Positions 33,104 to 42,161 are shown, numbered from the stretch's first letter. The stretch: 64,000 bases of DNA from Myxococcales bacterium (GCA_016720545.1 JADKKK010000001.1:372001-436000); one strand, 5' to 3'. Notes: generated by a model not told the origin, from the letters alone. A program made the numbers and translations.

Positions 33104-33529
33104 CTAAGCTTCCGCGAGGTACGTCCAGAAGTCCGCGATCCCAACGCGAAGATCGAGCAGGTTCTCTTCGGGCTCGTCGTGCCACCAGACGTAGACGGCA
33201 CCGTCCTCGGAGCGGCAATCGACGAGGAACAAGTTGCCCCCGCCATCGACCGCGAACGGGAAGAGATACGGTGGATGAATCTCTCGCTCTTGAACCAGTG
33301 ACCGATACGCGCCCATCGCAGAGAGACCGCGGCTCTCCGCCCGAAGCGGTAGACATTCGAAAATCGCCACCGTCGTGGCCCCGCGACGGAAGATGTACGC
33401 GTCCGGCACGCTGCCGTTTGCGCGCAAGTAGTGCTCCCGAAGACCCGGCGGGAACCGAAGGCCGATTTCCGCCTCTGCCGACGACAGCGCCTCGCGGGTC
33501 AGGGGTGTTCGCGAGCTCTCGAACCTCAT
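33104..33529 (-). CDS. SMI1/KNR4 (SUKH) family protein, likely immunity protein
   Basis: The 141-residue product has the SUKH pattern: SSAEAEIGLRFPPGLREHYLRANGS near the N-terminus, a central YRSLVQEREIHPPYLFPFAVDGGGN and the closing strands GAVYVWWHDEPEENLLDL. SUKH proteins in bacteria are mostly immunity proteins against nuclease or deaminase toxin tips. It lies on the far side of the RHS gene from the overlapping immunity gene, so it probably guards against a different, lost or foreign, tip. Just upstream another frame reads MAQWLKWMGAGTRDEVRELANTP; a base missing from the G run at 33502-33505 would join it, so the N-terminus given here could be short. Confidence 0.78.
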   Translation of the reverse strand: MRFESSRTPLTREALSSAEAEIGLRFPPGLREHYLRANGSVPDAYIFRRGATTVAIFECLPLRAESRGLSAMGAYRSLVQEREIHPPYLFPFAVDGGGNLFLVDCRSEDGAVYVWWHDEPEENLLDLRVGIADFWTYLAEA

Positions 33530-33596
33530 CACGCGTACCGGCCCCCATCCACTTCAACCACTGCGCCATCGCCGCCGACATGCGGAGCGTACCCCC

Positions 33597-34637
33597 TCAC
33601 TCCTTGGGCACGCGCCGTGTCCCCGCGATCACCTCGGCGCGCAGCGCCTCGACGCGGGTCACCACCTCGGGCGTCAGGCGCGAGGCGTGGGGTCCCTCGT
33701 GCACCCAGTCGACGCCGCCCTCACGGAGCCCGAACACGCGCATCCCCGGGCGAAATTGCCGCTCCTTCACGTCGCGCACCACGTCGAACACCGCCACGTC
33801 GACCCGCTTGACCATGCTCGTCGCCACCACCCCGGGCATGTCGTCGTGCTGGTCGGAGTCGACGCCGACCGCGAGCACCTTCGCCTCCCGGGCCGCTTCG
33901 AAGACCCCGTGCCCGCTCGCGCCGGACGCGTGGTACACGACGTCGGCGCCGCTCGCGATCTGCGTGGCCGCGAGCACCTTCGCCTTCGCGGGATCGTGGT
34001 ACGCCTCGGGCGTCGAACCAATGTATCCTGCATGCACCTGGCAGCGCGGGCAGGTGGCGAGCACGCCGGCCTCGTACCCCGCCTCGAACTTGCGGATGAG
34101 CGGCCCGGCCATGCCGCCCGTGAAGCCCACGTGCCCGGTGCGCGACAAGAGCCCCGCAGCGGCCCCCACGAGGAACGAGCCCTCCTCCTCGCGAAACGCG
34201 AGGGCGGCCAGGTTCGGCGGGAGCGGGCCGCCGCGCGGCGCGTAGTCGACGCACGCGAAGGGCACCTTCGGGTACGCCGCCGCCACGGTGTCCACGTCGC
34301 TCGAGAAGATGAAGCCGACGCCGATCACGACGTCGACACCGCGCGCCGCGAAGAGGCGGAGCGCGGCCTCGCGATCCTCCGCGCCGGAGGGCTCGACGAA
34401 GCTCACCTCGGCGCCCAGCTCACGCTCGGCCCGCGCGAGCCCCTCGTACGCGGCGTCGTTGAAGCTCTTGTCGCCGCGCCCCCCCACGTCGAAGACGAGC
34501 CCCACGCGGACCGCGCCGGGCGTCGCGACCCGCGTCGCCGCGCGCGACGGGAGGAAGGTCACCGCGACGGCGACCGCCGCGAGGCCGGCCATGAGCCACC
34601 GCCCCGCCGTCGCCGCCGCGCCCCTCGTGCGCCTCAC
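33597..34637 (-). CDS. BMP/PnrA-family substrate-binding protein
   Basis: The 346-residue protein belongs to the basic membrane protein (Med/PnrA-like) family of periplasmic binding proteins, many of which bind purine nucleosides for ABC importers. It has a hydrophobic N-terminus (WLMAGLAAVAVAVTFLPSRA) and no lipobox Cys, then the family strand VRVGLVFDVGGRGDKSFND and AAYEGLARAERELGA, PSGAEDREAALRLFAARG, GGMAGPLIRKFEAGYEAG and VYHASGASGHGVFEAA. The GTG at 34637 overlaps the stop of the CDF transporter gene (GTGA). No ABC permease or ATPase for it lies in the neighbourhood, so it may feed a distant transporter or act as a sensor. Confidence 0.88.
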   Translation of the reverse strand: MRRTRGAAATAGRWLMAGLAAVAVAVTFLPSRAATRVATPGAVRVGLVFDVGGRGDKSFNDAAYEGLARAERELGAEVSFVEPSGAEDREAALRLFAARGVDVVIGVGFIFSSDVDTVAAAYPKVPFACVDYAPRGGPLPPNLAALAFREEEGSFLVGAAAGLLSRTGHVGFTGGMAGPLIRKFEAGYEAGVLATCPRCQVHAGYIGSTPEAYHDPAKAKVLAATQIASGADVVYHASGASGHGVFEAAREAKVLAVGVDSDQHDDMPGVVATSMVKRVDVAVFDVVRDVKERQFRPGMRVFGLREGGVDWVHEGPHASRLTPEVVTRVEALRAEVIAGTRRVPKE

Positions 34638-35632
34638 GCGGGTTCCTTCGCCTCGCCCTTTGGACCGGCCACCTCGAGCGAGGCGCGGTAGGCGCGGCGC
34701 GCCTGCTCGAGCCCGCGGCCGTCGCCCTTGGAGTCGACCTCGATGAAGATCTTGCGCATGCGCGGCAGCTCGGCGCGGATGACGCGCTCGATCTCGTTCG
34801 TGGTCTCCTCGACCTCCTCGACCGTCGCCCCGGGCCGAAAGGCGAGCTTCATCGCGAGGATGACCACCTCGGGCCCCACGTGCAGGGTGAGCACCTGCGT
34901 GACCCGCGAGACGCCCTCGACCGACTCGGTGAGGGCCAGCGCGTGCCCCTGCTCCTCGGGTGTCGCGCTCGAGCCGATGAGCAGCGCGTGCGTCAGCTTC
35001 GAGAGCCCCACGGCCACGCCGCAGAGGAGCACGCCGATGAGGATGCTCCCGATGGCGTCGAAGCCCTGCCACCCGGTGATGCCCGTGAGGAGCACCGCCA
35101 CGAAGGCGAGGGTGAGGCCCACGAGCGCCGTGGTGTCCTCCGCGAGCACGAGGGGGATCGTGGGATCGCGCGCCTCGCGGAGCGCCACGCGCACGGGCTT
35201 GCCCTTGGCGAGCACCTTGAACTCCGCCCACGCGACGCGGAAGCTCATGGCCTCGAACGCGAGCGACACGCCGAGCACGCCGTAGCTCCACAGCCGGGAG
35301 CCGGACTGGGGCTCGGGGTGCCGCAGGTGCGCGACCCCCTCGAAGACCGCGAACGCGCCGCCCACCGAGAAGAGCATGAGCGCCACGAGGAGCGGCCAGA
35401 AGTACTTCTCTCCCTCGCGACCGAACGCGAAGCGCTCGTCAGCGGGGCGGGCGGCGAGGCGCATGCCGAGGAGCAAGAGGCCCTGGTTGCCCGTGTCGGC
35501 GAGCGAGTGCACCGCCTCGGCGAGCGTGGCCGTGGAGTCCGACAGGTACGCCGCCCCGAACTTGCACACGGTGATGGCGAGGTTGCCCGCCAGCGCCGCG
35601 ACGACGACCTTCTTGCTGTCCGCCTCGCTCAT
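34634..35632 (-). CDS. Cation diffusion facilitator family transporter
   Basis: The 332-residue protein is a six-helix CDF exporter of the ZnT9/SLC30A9-like branch, which exchanges Zn2+ or similar metals for protons across the inner membrane. Helix 2 carries the metal-site residues in LAEAVHSLADTGNQ, then DERFAFGREGEKYFW at the cytoplasmic loop, and helix 5 carries EDTTALVGLTLAF. The C-terminal cytoplasmic domain has the alpha-beta pattern VSRVTQVLTLHVGPEVVIL. A GGGAGG ribosome site lies before the ATG at 35632. It is coupled by overlap to the BMP-family gene. The metal cannot be inferred from sequence. Confidence 0.88.
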   Translation of the reverse strand: MSEADSKKVVVAALAGNLAITVCKFGAAYLSDSTATLAEAVHSLADTGNQGLLLLGMRLAARPADERFAFGREGEKYFWPLLVALMLFSVGGAFAVFEGVAHLRHPEPQSGSRLWSYGVLGVSLAFEAMSFRVAWAEFKVLAKGKPVRVALREARDPTIPLVLAEDTTALVGLTLAFVAVLLTGITGWQGFDAIGSILIGVLLCGVAVGLSKLTHALLIGSSATPEEQGHALALTESVEGVSRVTQVLTLHVGPEVVILAMKLAFRPGATVEEVEETTNEIERVIRAELPRMRKIFIEVDSKGDGRGLEQARRAYRASLEVAGPKGEAKEPA

Positions 35633-35732
35633 CGGTCCGCCTCCCGCTCCGGGGCTCTCACGGTGCAGGGCGCTCGGCGCGCTCGGCCGTAATCCGCTGA
35701 AAACTTTAACAGATTCATGTACTTCGTCGCTC

Positions 35733-36467
35733 TTAGAGGGCGGGCTTCCCGAGGTAGGCGACCGTGACCCTCGCCCTCGCCGACTGGAGAAAGTCGTTCG
35801 CCGCGAGGCGGAGCCGCTCCTGCACCAGCCACCGGACCATCTCTTCGTGGACGTCCTCGAGGCGGAACATGCGGAGGGGGTGGAGCGAGGTGCGAAACGC
35901 GCCGCGGAGCTCGTCTTCGCTCGGGCGGAGGATGGGCGCGATGGCGCGATCGACGTAGTGGCCCGCGCGGACCCGGCGCATGAGGAAGACGCGCAGCTCG
36001 GTCTCCTGGAACCGCTCGTCGTCGAGCAGCTCGGAGAGCCTGCCAGCCCCCCCGACGCGGAGCTCGAGCTCCTCGCGGGCCTCCTCGGTGGAGCGTGGCA
36101 GCCCGGTCGGCTCGACCCCGGTGCGCACCTGCAGCGACGCGAGCATGTCCTCCGCGATCAGCCGGTCGACGGCCGCTCGCACGAACCTCGCGGGGTAGTC
36201 TCCGCGTGCGACCTCCAGGCCTTCGGCGCGAGACTCCACCCGCGCGAAGAACGCGAGGGCGCGCTCCGTGATGAAGCGCGGGCGCTCGGCGCCGCCCGTC
36301 TCGGGCGTGAAATACCGCACCGCGACGCGATCGATCAGCGTCCGCTCGGCCGCGCTGGCCATCGGTGAGGCGTGCACCGGCGACGATCCGAGCGCGATCT
36401 GCACGGCCACCCACGCCGGCACGCCGAGCGCTGCGACCCGGCGACCCCGTGCCCGCGTGCGGCTCAT
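35733..36467 (-). CDS. Secreted SurA_N-like protein without a PPIase domain
   Basis: The 244-residue protein has a signal peptide (VAVQIALGSSPVHA) and an all-helical body that resembles the N-terminal chaperone domain of SurA/PpiD-type foldases: FITERALAFFARVESRA, FVRAAVDRLIAEDMLASLQ, LRVFLMRRVRAGHYVDRAI and DVHEEMVRWLVQERLRL. No parvulin domain is present. Such stand-alone proteins are common in myxobacteria near foldase or outer-membrane genes and have no proven function; binding unfolded outer-membrane proteins is a reasonable guess. The ATG overlaps the stop of the UPF0158 gene upstream (ATGA). Confidence 0.6.
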   Translation of the reverse strand: MSRTRARGRRVAALGVPAWVAVQIALGSSPVHASPMASAAERTLIDRVAVRYFTPETGGAERPRFITERALAFFARVESRAEGLEVARGDYPARFVRAAVDRLIAEDMLASLQVRTGVEPTGLPRSTEEAREELELRVGGAGRLSELLDDERFQETELRVFLMRRVRAGHYVDRAIAPILRPSEDELRGAFRTSLHPLRMFRLEDVHEEMVRWLVQERLRLAANDFLQSARARVTVAYLGKPAL

Positions 36468-37240
36468 CCCCCGGCGGCTCCGGTCTCGGGCGGCGTGGTC
36501 GTGCGGGGCAACTGCGCGCCGCTCTCACGCTCCGCGGCGACGTGCTCGTGGTGGTGAGCGAAGCCGCGCGCGGCCCGCCGAGCCTTCAGAAACTCCGCGA
36601 ACGCGAGCACGCCGTCGAGCTCCCGCGCCCCGAGCGCCTCGGCCACCTCGACGAGCTGCTGGCGGAGGCTCTCGGCGCTGCGCGCGCGGCGGCCGCTCTG
36701 CGAGCGGGGCACCTCCTCGGAGGGCGCCGCGCTGTCGGCCGGGGGCTCTCCCTCCGCGTCATTCGCCTCGCTCGCCTCGGGCCACTGGGGACGCGCGATG
36801 GCGCGGATGGCGTGCGCCGCGAGCCACGCCTCCATGAAGGTCTTCAGGCGCTCGCTGCGAAAGGTGAACCACCGCTCGCGCTCGAGCGAGAACCCCATGA
36901 GCACGTCTTTGAAGCGGCGGAAGGCGCCCTTGCCGTCGATCGCCTGCGTGAGCTTCGCGCGGAGCTCGAGCTCGTCGACCATCGGGATGAAGCGCTCCAT
37001 CCAGCGGTACTGCTCGCGCGAAGAGACGGGGTCGATGCGGAGGTAGTTCGTGTCGGAGCTGATGCGCACGTGCATCTGCGGATCGGCCACGCCGTCCACC
37101 ACGCGGAGCACCTCGCCCGTGGCGAGGTGGAGGTAGCTGTGGACCTCCGGCGCGTTGTTCTCGAACGCGTCCTCGAGCGCCTCCCAGTCGACCGCGACGT
37201 CCCGGAGGGGGGTGCGCCCTGACGCATCTTCAGTGGTCAT
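36464..37240 (-). CDS. UPF0158 family protein
   Basis: The 258-residue protein matches the UPF0158 family: VAVDWEALEDAFENNAPEV, SYLHLATGEVLRVVDGVAD, REQYRWMERFIPMVDEL, KGAFRRFKDVL and ERERWFTFRSERL. The family has no established biochemical role. The C-terminal 110 residues form an added Ala/Glu/Arg-rich region. The start at 37240 is certain because GAAGGAG sits five or six bases before the ATG. It is the first gene of a two-gene unit with the SurA_N-like protein. The region upstream contains an unusually AT-rich stretch (37441-37462) that may carry its promoter. Confidence 0.85.
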   Translation of the reverse strand: MTTEDASGRTPLRDVAVDWEALEDAFENNAPEVHSYLHLATGEVLRVVDGVADPQMHVRISSDTNYLRIDPVSSREQYRWMERFIPMVDELELRAKLTQAIDGKGAFRRFKDVLMGFSLERERWFTFRSERLKTFMEAWLAAHAIRAIARPQWPEASEANDAEGEPPADSAAPSEEVPRSQSGRRARSAESLRQQLVEVAEALGARELDGVLAFAEFLKARRAARGFAHHHEHVAAERESGAQLPRTTTPPETGAAGG

Positions 37241-37245
37241 TGAAA

Positions 37246-37252
37246 CTCCTTC
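37246..37252 (-). promoter_or_regulatory. Strong ribosome binding site of the UPF0158 gene
   Basis: The minus strand reads GAAGGAGTTTCAATG. The match to the anti-Shine-Dalgarno is close to perfect and decides the start at 37240 over an ATG seven codons upstream. Confidence 0.8.
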
Positions 37253-37459
37253 GAACGCCAAGCGCCGCGACGAGGTCTGCCCGTCGCGCTACCAGCCCAA
37301 GCAAGGCCCCCCCGCGGCGACACGGAGGCCGCCGCGACGGAGGATCACTCGAAGGGTCTCACGGCGCACACGAAGAACAAAGCCTCTCGGCGCCGTGCCG
37401 CCCAGAGCCCACGCCGGGAGGCGGGCAAGACCCCAGGAAACACAATTATTTTCAAATAC

Positions 37460-38956
37460 TTACGTCGCAGGCTCCGACGAGCGCGCGCGCGCCACCGCGC
37501 CGGCCCACCCCCGCGCGCGTTCGGTCCGCTCCGCGTCCTCCATCGAGGGCTCGAAGCGTCGACCGAGCTTGAGCATTCCCGACACGGCTTCGAGGTCCGC
37601 GAGGCCCGCGCCGAGCCCCGCGAGCATCGCCGCGCCGCGCCCCGTGGACTCCACCTCGGTCGGGCGCTCGACGACGATCGACGAGATGTCGGACTGGAAC
37701 TGCATGAGCAGGTCGTTCGCGCTCGCCCCGCCGTCGACGCGGAGCCGCGCGAGCGGCCGCCCGGCGTCCTTCACCATGGCGGAGAGGAGGGCCTCCACCG
37801 AGAACGCGATGCCTTCGAGGGTGGCCCGCGCGAGGTGCGCGCGCGTGGTGCCCCGCGTGAGGCCCGTGATGGCGCCGCGCGCGTCAGGGTCCCAGTACGG
37901 CGCGCCGAGGCCGGCCAGCGCCGGGACGAAGTGCACGCCGTCGGACGACACGACCCCCGCCGCGAGCGCCTCGATGTCCTTCGCGCGCTCGATGAGGCCG
38001 AGCCCGTCGCGGAGCCACTGCACCGCCGCGCCGGCGATGAACGAGCTGCCTTCGAGCGCGTAGGTGGTCTCGCCGCCGATGCGGAACGCCACCGTCGTCA
38101 CGAGGCCGTGGCGGCTCATGACGGGGCGGTTCCCCACGTTCATGAGCGCGAACGCCCCCGTGCCGTAGGTGCACTTCGCGTCGCCCTCGTGGAAGCACGC
38201 TTGCCCGAACAAGGCAGCCTGCTGATCTCCCGCGATGCCCGCGATGGGCACGCCGTCGGGGAGGAACGAGAGCCCACAGGTGCGGCCCACGATCTCGGCG
38301 CTGCCCACGATGGTGGGCAACACCTGGGGTGGCACGCGGAACAGCTCGCACAGCCAAGGCTCCCACGCGAGCGACTCGAGCCCCATGAGCAGCGTGCGCG
38401 ACGCGTTCGTCACGTCGGTGACGTGGACCTTGCCGGCCGTGAGGCGCGACACGAGGAAGCTGTCGATCGTCCCGAACGCGAGCTCCCCGGCCTCGGCGCG
38501 GGCGCGCGCGCCGGGCGTGTGATCGAGGAGCCACGCGACCTTCGTGCCGGAGAAGTACGCGTCGAGGACGAGGCCCGTCGCGGCCTTCACCTTGGGCTCG
38601 TGCCCGGCCTCGCGCAGCGCAGCGCAGGCCGCGGCCGTGCGCCGGCACTGCCACACGATCGCGTTGGCGATGGGCTCCTGCGACGCGCGGTCCCAGACGA
38701 CCGTCGTCTCGCGCTGGTTCGTGATGCCGATGGCGGCGATGTCCGCGCCCGTCGCGCCCGCCGAGGCGAGCGCCGCGACCACCGAGCGCTCGACCGAGCT
38801 CCAGATGTCGCGCGGGTCGTGCTCGACCCAGCCGGGCTGGGGGAAGTGCTGCGGGAACTCGACCGTCGCGCGGCCGAGGGTCTCGCCCGTGAGCGAGACG
38901 ACGAGCGCGGTGCTGCCGGTGGTGCCTTGATCGATGGCGAGGAGGTGCTTGGCCAT
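37460..38956 (-). CDS. glpK: Glycerol kinase
   Basis: The 498-residue enzyme phosphorylates glycerol to sn-glycerol 3-phosphate with ATP. FGGY-kinase motifs are the phosphate-binding AIDQGTTGSTALV at 6-18, NQRETTVVWDRASQEPI, the glycerol-site stretch QCRRTAAACAALR, GIAGDQQAALFGQACF, YGTGAFALMNVG and the C-terminal LRVDGGASANDLLMQFQ. Length and motif order are those of GlpK rather than other FGGY sugar kinases. The ATG at 38956 begins the phosphate-binding strand. The usual partners glpF and glpD are not next to it; a UbiB-type kinase gene lies upstream on the same strand beyond two hairpins. Confidence 0.95.
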   Translation of the reverse strand: MAKHLLAIDQGTTGSTALVVSLTGETLGRATVEFPQHFPQPGWVEHDPRDIWSSVERSVVAALASAGATGADIAAIGITNQRETTVVWDRASQEPIANAIVWQCRRTAAACAALREAGHEPKVKAATGLVLDAYFSGTKVAWLLDHTPGARARAEAGELAFGTIDSFLVSRLTAGKVHVTDVTNASRTLLMGLESLAWEPWLCELFRVPPQVLPTIVGSAEIVGRTCGLSFLPDGVPIAGIAGDQQAALFGQACFHEGDAKCTYGTGAFALMNVGNRPVMSRHGLVTTVAFRIGGETTYALEGSSFIAGAAVQWLRDGLGLIERAKDIEALAAGVVSSDGVHFVPALAGLGAPYWDPDARGAITGLTRGTTRAHLARATLEGIAFSVEALLSAMVKDAGRPLARLRVDGGASANDLLMQFQSDISSIVVERPTEVESTGRGAAMLAGLGAGLADLEAVSGMLKLGRRFEPSMEDAERTERARGWAGAVARARSSEPAT

Positions 38957-39130
38957 CCGCCACACTTATCGCCCCTCGCGCGCCTTGGGGAGCCCGCGCG
39001 AGCACCGCCGGCGCCAGGGCGCCATTTCGGCCGATCCGCGGGCGGAAGTGACTTCGACGCGGCCGTTTTGGGTCGGGGCCCAAAACCAGGAGGTGGGGCC
39101 CCACCGGGCTTCGCGCGCCCTCGTGAGGGC

Positions 39131-39147
39131 GGAGGACGGAGTCCTCC
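39131..39147. terminator. 7-bp GC-rich hairpin between ubiB-type gene and glpK
   Basis: GGAGGAC-GGA-GTCCTCC forms a perfect 7-base-pair stem. It lies about 50 bases downstream of the UbiB-type stop codon, on the path to glpK, and has no T tract. It may act as a terminator together with the larger inverted repeat nearby. Confidence 0.4.
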
Positions 39148-39160
39148 GGCGACAGGTCGA

Positions 39161-39203
39161 CTAAATCAGCGGGATTGATCGAAGATCCTGACCGCTGATT
39201 TAG
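39161..39203. repeat. 12-base perfect inverted repeat containing the stop codon of the UbiB-type gene
   Basis: CTAAATCAGCGG (39161-39172) and CCGCTGATTTAG (39192-39203) are exact reverse complements separated by 19 bases. The TAA of the UbiB-type gene is inside the right arm. The structure could be a transcript 3' hairpin stabilising or ending that mRNA, or a remnant of a mobile repeat. The rest of the 38957-39199 gap holds nothing else that I recognise. Confidence 0.6.
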
Positions 39204-40975
39204 GGGCGGGGCGGGCGAGAAAAGATCGACGAGAGCACGAGCAGCAGGGAGGCGACGCCCGCGATGGCGTAGAGGGCGACCGCCCGCGCGTGGTCCCCGC
39301 GCCCCTCGAGCGACAGCCCCGTGAGGCCCGCGGAGATCGCGATCGCGGTATAAATGAGCTGCCGCCCGATGGCGTACACCGTGCGCGCGCCCTGCTCGAC
39401 GCCGCGGACGCGCAGCTCGAGCTCGCCGCGGCGTGCGCGCGTCAGCACCTTGCGGAGATCGTCGGGCAGAGTGACGGCCCCGAGCGCCATCTCGCGGATG
39501 GTCTCGAGCGCGATCTGCCCGTAGTCGCGGTTCCCGAGCACGAACTCTTGGAGATAGGGGTTGATGATCCCCATCGGGTTCAGCTCGGGATCGATCTGCG
39601 AGCACGAGCCGTAGAGGAGCAGGATGGTGCGCTCGAGGAGCACCCAGTCTTTGGGGATGTGGAATACCCCGGAGAGCTCCTTAAGCCCCACGTTCATCTG
39701 CCGAAGATCGAGCAGGTTCTCGAGCCCGCGCTGCGGGTCGATCTTGATGTCCTTGAGGTTCAAGCTCTCGAGCTTCACGTCCTCTTGGAAGCGTCTGTGG
39801 AAATAGTCGATGATCTTCTCGCTCATCGCCTCGTCGCTCGTGCGCGAGAGGAATCCCATCTTGCGGAGGGCCTTCACGAGCCTGTCGGTGTCGCGCCGAA
39901 TGACCCCCTCGAGGAACTCGGGGATCCCCTCGCGCATGGCCGAGGAGAGCTCCGCGACGGCCCCGAAATCGAGCAGGATGAGGTTGCCCTGGGCGTCGAA
40001 CATGAGGTTCCCCGGGTGGGGATCGGCGTGATAGACGCCGTCGATGAAGATCATCTGGCAATAGGCCCGCACGAGCCTATTTGCGAGGTCCTTGCGGTCG
40101 ATCCCGAGCGCGGCCATGCGGCCGACGTCGGCGACCTTGTAGCCCTCCACGAACGTGCTCGTGAGCACCCTCTTCGTGCTGAGCGCGCGGATGGGCGTGG
40201 GGAAGCGCACGCGCGGATCGCGCTCGAAGTTCTTGGCGATTCGCTCGACGCTCTCGGCCTCGCGCTCGAAGTCGAGCTCGTGGCGGAGCAGATCTTTGAT
40301 TTGGTGGTAGTAGCCATCCAGCCCCTGGATGGGCACGAACCACTGGATGATCCGTAAGATGCGCCGAATGGTGACGAGGTCGAGGCGCACGATGCGGTCG
40401 ATGTCGTGGTGCTGCACCTTCACCGCCACGACCACGCCGTCGCGGGTCACCGCGCGGTGCACCTGGCCGAGGCTGGCGCTCGCGATGGGCTCCTCGTCGA
40501 ACTCGGCGTAGCACTCCGACACCTTGCGACCGAGGTCCGACTCGATTCGCAGGGCGATCTCGGCGTACGGGCGCGGCGGCACCTGGTCTTGGAGCCCCTC
40601 GAGCTCGCTCCGGAACTCCTCGGGCAGGAAGTTGGCGAGGATCGACAGGAGCTGGCCGACCTTGATGAAGAGCCCCTGAAGCACCAGGATGGTGCTCTCT
40701 ACGCGCTTCGCGTTCCGCTTGTGGACGTCGGCGAGGTGGCGCTCCTTGTAGCTCTTCCCCCACAGCCGCGCCTTGAACGAGAGCCACAGGTAGCTCGCGA
40801 TCACCCGGAAGGTGGTCCAGTACGCGCGAATGAATCGGTAGCGGCCCGCGCTCACCTTCCGGTACGCGCCCTTCGCGGGGCCGGCCGCCGCGCCCGCCGC
40901 GCCCGTCGCACGCCGCGCCAGCGCGGCTCGCGGAGCCGCGACGTCGGGCGGCGGCGTGGTGTCGGTGTGGGCCAT
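39200..40975 (-). CDS. ABC1/UbiB-family atypical kinase
   Basis: The 591-residue protein is a UbiB/COQ8-type protein kinase-like ATPase that supports quinone synthesis or membrane lipid handling. It shows the KxGQ extension in LQGLFIKVGQLLSIL, the Ala-rich nucleotide loop ASASLGQVHRAV, the VAVKVQHHDID lysine, YHADPHPGNLMFD as catalytic loop and LLDFGAVAELS as metal site. Two hydrophobic helices at the C-terminus (TAIAISAGLTGL and VALYAIAGVASLLLVLSSIF) anchor it to the membrane. The basic N-terminal tail of 45 residues is low-complexity. No ubiquinone or menaquinone gene is adjacent, so its pathway is not shown by context. Confidence 0.92.
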   Translation of the reverse strand: MAHTDTTPPPDVAAPRAALARRATGAAGAAAGPAKGAYRKVSAGRYRFIRAYWTTFRVIASYLWLSFKARLWGKSYKERHLADVHKRNAKRVESTILVLQGLFIKVGQLLSILANFLPEEFRSELEGLQDQVPPRPYAEIALRIESDLGRKVSECYAEFDEEPIASASLGQVHRAVTRDGVVVAVKVQHHDIDRIVRLDLVTIRRILRIIQWFVPIQGLDGYYHQIKDLLRHELDFEREAESVERIAKNFERDPRVRFPTPIRALSTKRVLTSTFVEGYKVADVGRMAALGIDRKDLANRLVRAYCQMIFIDGVYHADPHPGNLMFDAQGNLILLDFGAVAELSSAMREGIPEFLEGVIRRDTDRLVKALRKMGFLSRTSDEAMSEKIIDYFHRRFQEDVKLESLNLKDIKIDPQRGLENLLDLRQMNVGLKELSGVFHIPKDWVLLERTILLLYGSCSQIDPELNPMGIINPYLQEFVLGNRDYGQIALETIREMALGAVTLPDDLRKVLTRARRGELELRVRGVEQGARTVYAIGRQLIYTAIAISAGLTGLSLEGRGDHARAVALYAIAGVASLLLVLSSIFSRPPRP

Positions 40976-41026
40976 GGCGTGTGAGGCTAGCAGGCAGGGT
41001 CGAAGGGCTGGGCCCCGTTCTGGGAT

Positions 41027-42161
41027 TCAGCCCTCGCGGCGCTCCATGGCGAGGGCGGCGAGAGCGTCGTGGGCCACCGGTCTGGCGGCGCGGATCGCGG
41101 CGTTGTTACGTGTGGGATGCACGCGATTGGTCAGGAGCGCGACGCCTACGCGGGCGTCGGGATCGGTCCAGAAGCTCGTGCCCGTGAAGCCGAGGTGGCC
41201 GAAGGTGCGCGGCCCGAGCAGGGTGCCCGCGCTCGAGCCCGCGGCGCTCTTGCCGTCGAACCCCGCGAGGAGGGTGCCACCCGGGCGGGGCGCGACCATC
41301 CACGAGCTCCGACCGGAGAGGCCGAGCGGATCGGCGGCCGCCCCCCTCAGGCAGGCGCCGAGGGCCGCGCGCGCGAACGTGAGCACCGCGCCCAGCGTGC
41401 CGAACATGCCCGCGTGCCCCGAGCCGCCGTCTCGGGTGAGCGCCCAAGCGTTCTCGTCGTGCACCGCGCCGCGCACCTCCCCGCCACGCGCCGCCACCAC
41501 CTCGGTCGGCGCCGCGCGCGCGTCGAAGCCGATCCCCGCCGCCCGGAGGGCGCGGGCCGTTCCCAACGAGCCGCCGAGGCCCAGGGGCCTTGGCGATGAG
41601 CTCCCCTATGGCCTCGCCCGCATCTCGGGCTCCGACGGCGCGCGCGAGGGCCACGCCCGCGAGGATGTACCCAAGATCGCTGTAGAGCGGCGCGTGGCCG
41701 CCGGGGCCGTGCTCCGGAGGGGCCTCCGCGCGCGCGTTGGACGCCGCGACGAGCACGGCCTTGGCGCCCAAGCGCCCTTCCTCGAGGTCTTCGTAGAACG
41801 GGAGGTGGGCCGGCAGCCCCGCGCGGTGCGCGAAGAGCAGCTCGAGCGGGACCCCCGCGGTGCGCGACCCCCGCAGCTCGGGCAGAAACGACTCGAGCGA
41901 CGCGCTCCGGTCGAGGCCCGCTGCCTCGAAGGCGAGCGCGGTCATCGGCTTCGTCAGGCTCGCGAGATCGAAGAACGACGCCACATCGCCGCTGCCGTGG
42001 CTCGCGGCGGGCGCCCCGGCCGGCGCGCAGCGAAAGTAGCCGGACGCCACCTGAGGGGCCACGTTCTCCCGCACGAGGCGGTCCGACACCGACGCCGCCC
42101 CGTCGCACCAGGCGTGCAGATCGAACTCGGCGAGGTCTCCCCGCGGTCGCGGTCGCGTCAC
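41027..42161 (-). pseudogene. Serine hydrolase of the beta-lactamase class C family, split by one frame change
   Basis: The N-terminal part includes the catalytic SxxK motif in FFDLASLTKPMTAL and a YSD second motif (PLYSDLGYILAG). After GELIAKA the frame changes, and the C-terminal part (LGTARALRAAGIGFDARAA, SGHAGMFGTLGAVL, RTFGHLGFTGTSFW) continues in another frame. Removing one base from the G/C run around 41584-41589 gives AKPLGLGGSLGTARA, a natural family sequence. The family comprises beta-lactamases, DD-peptidases and esterases; without a signal peptide an esterase-like role is more likely. The start at 42161 is a GTG, chosen because it precedes the first conserved residues; it is not certain. 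The gene diverges from pilC. Confidence 0.78.
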
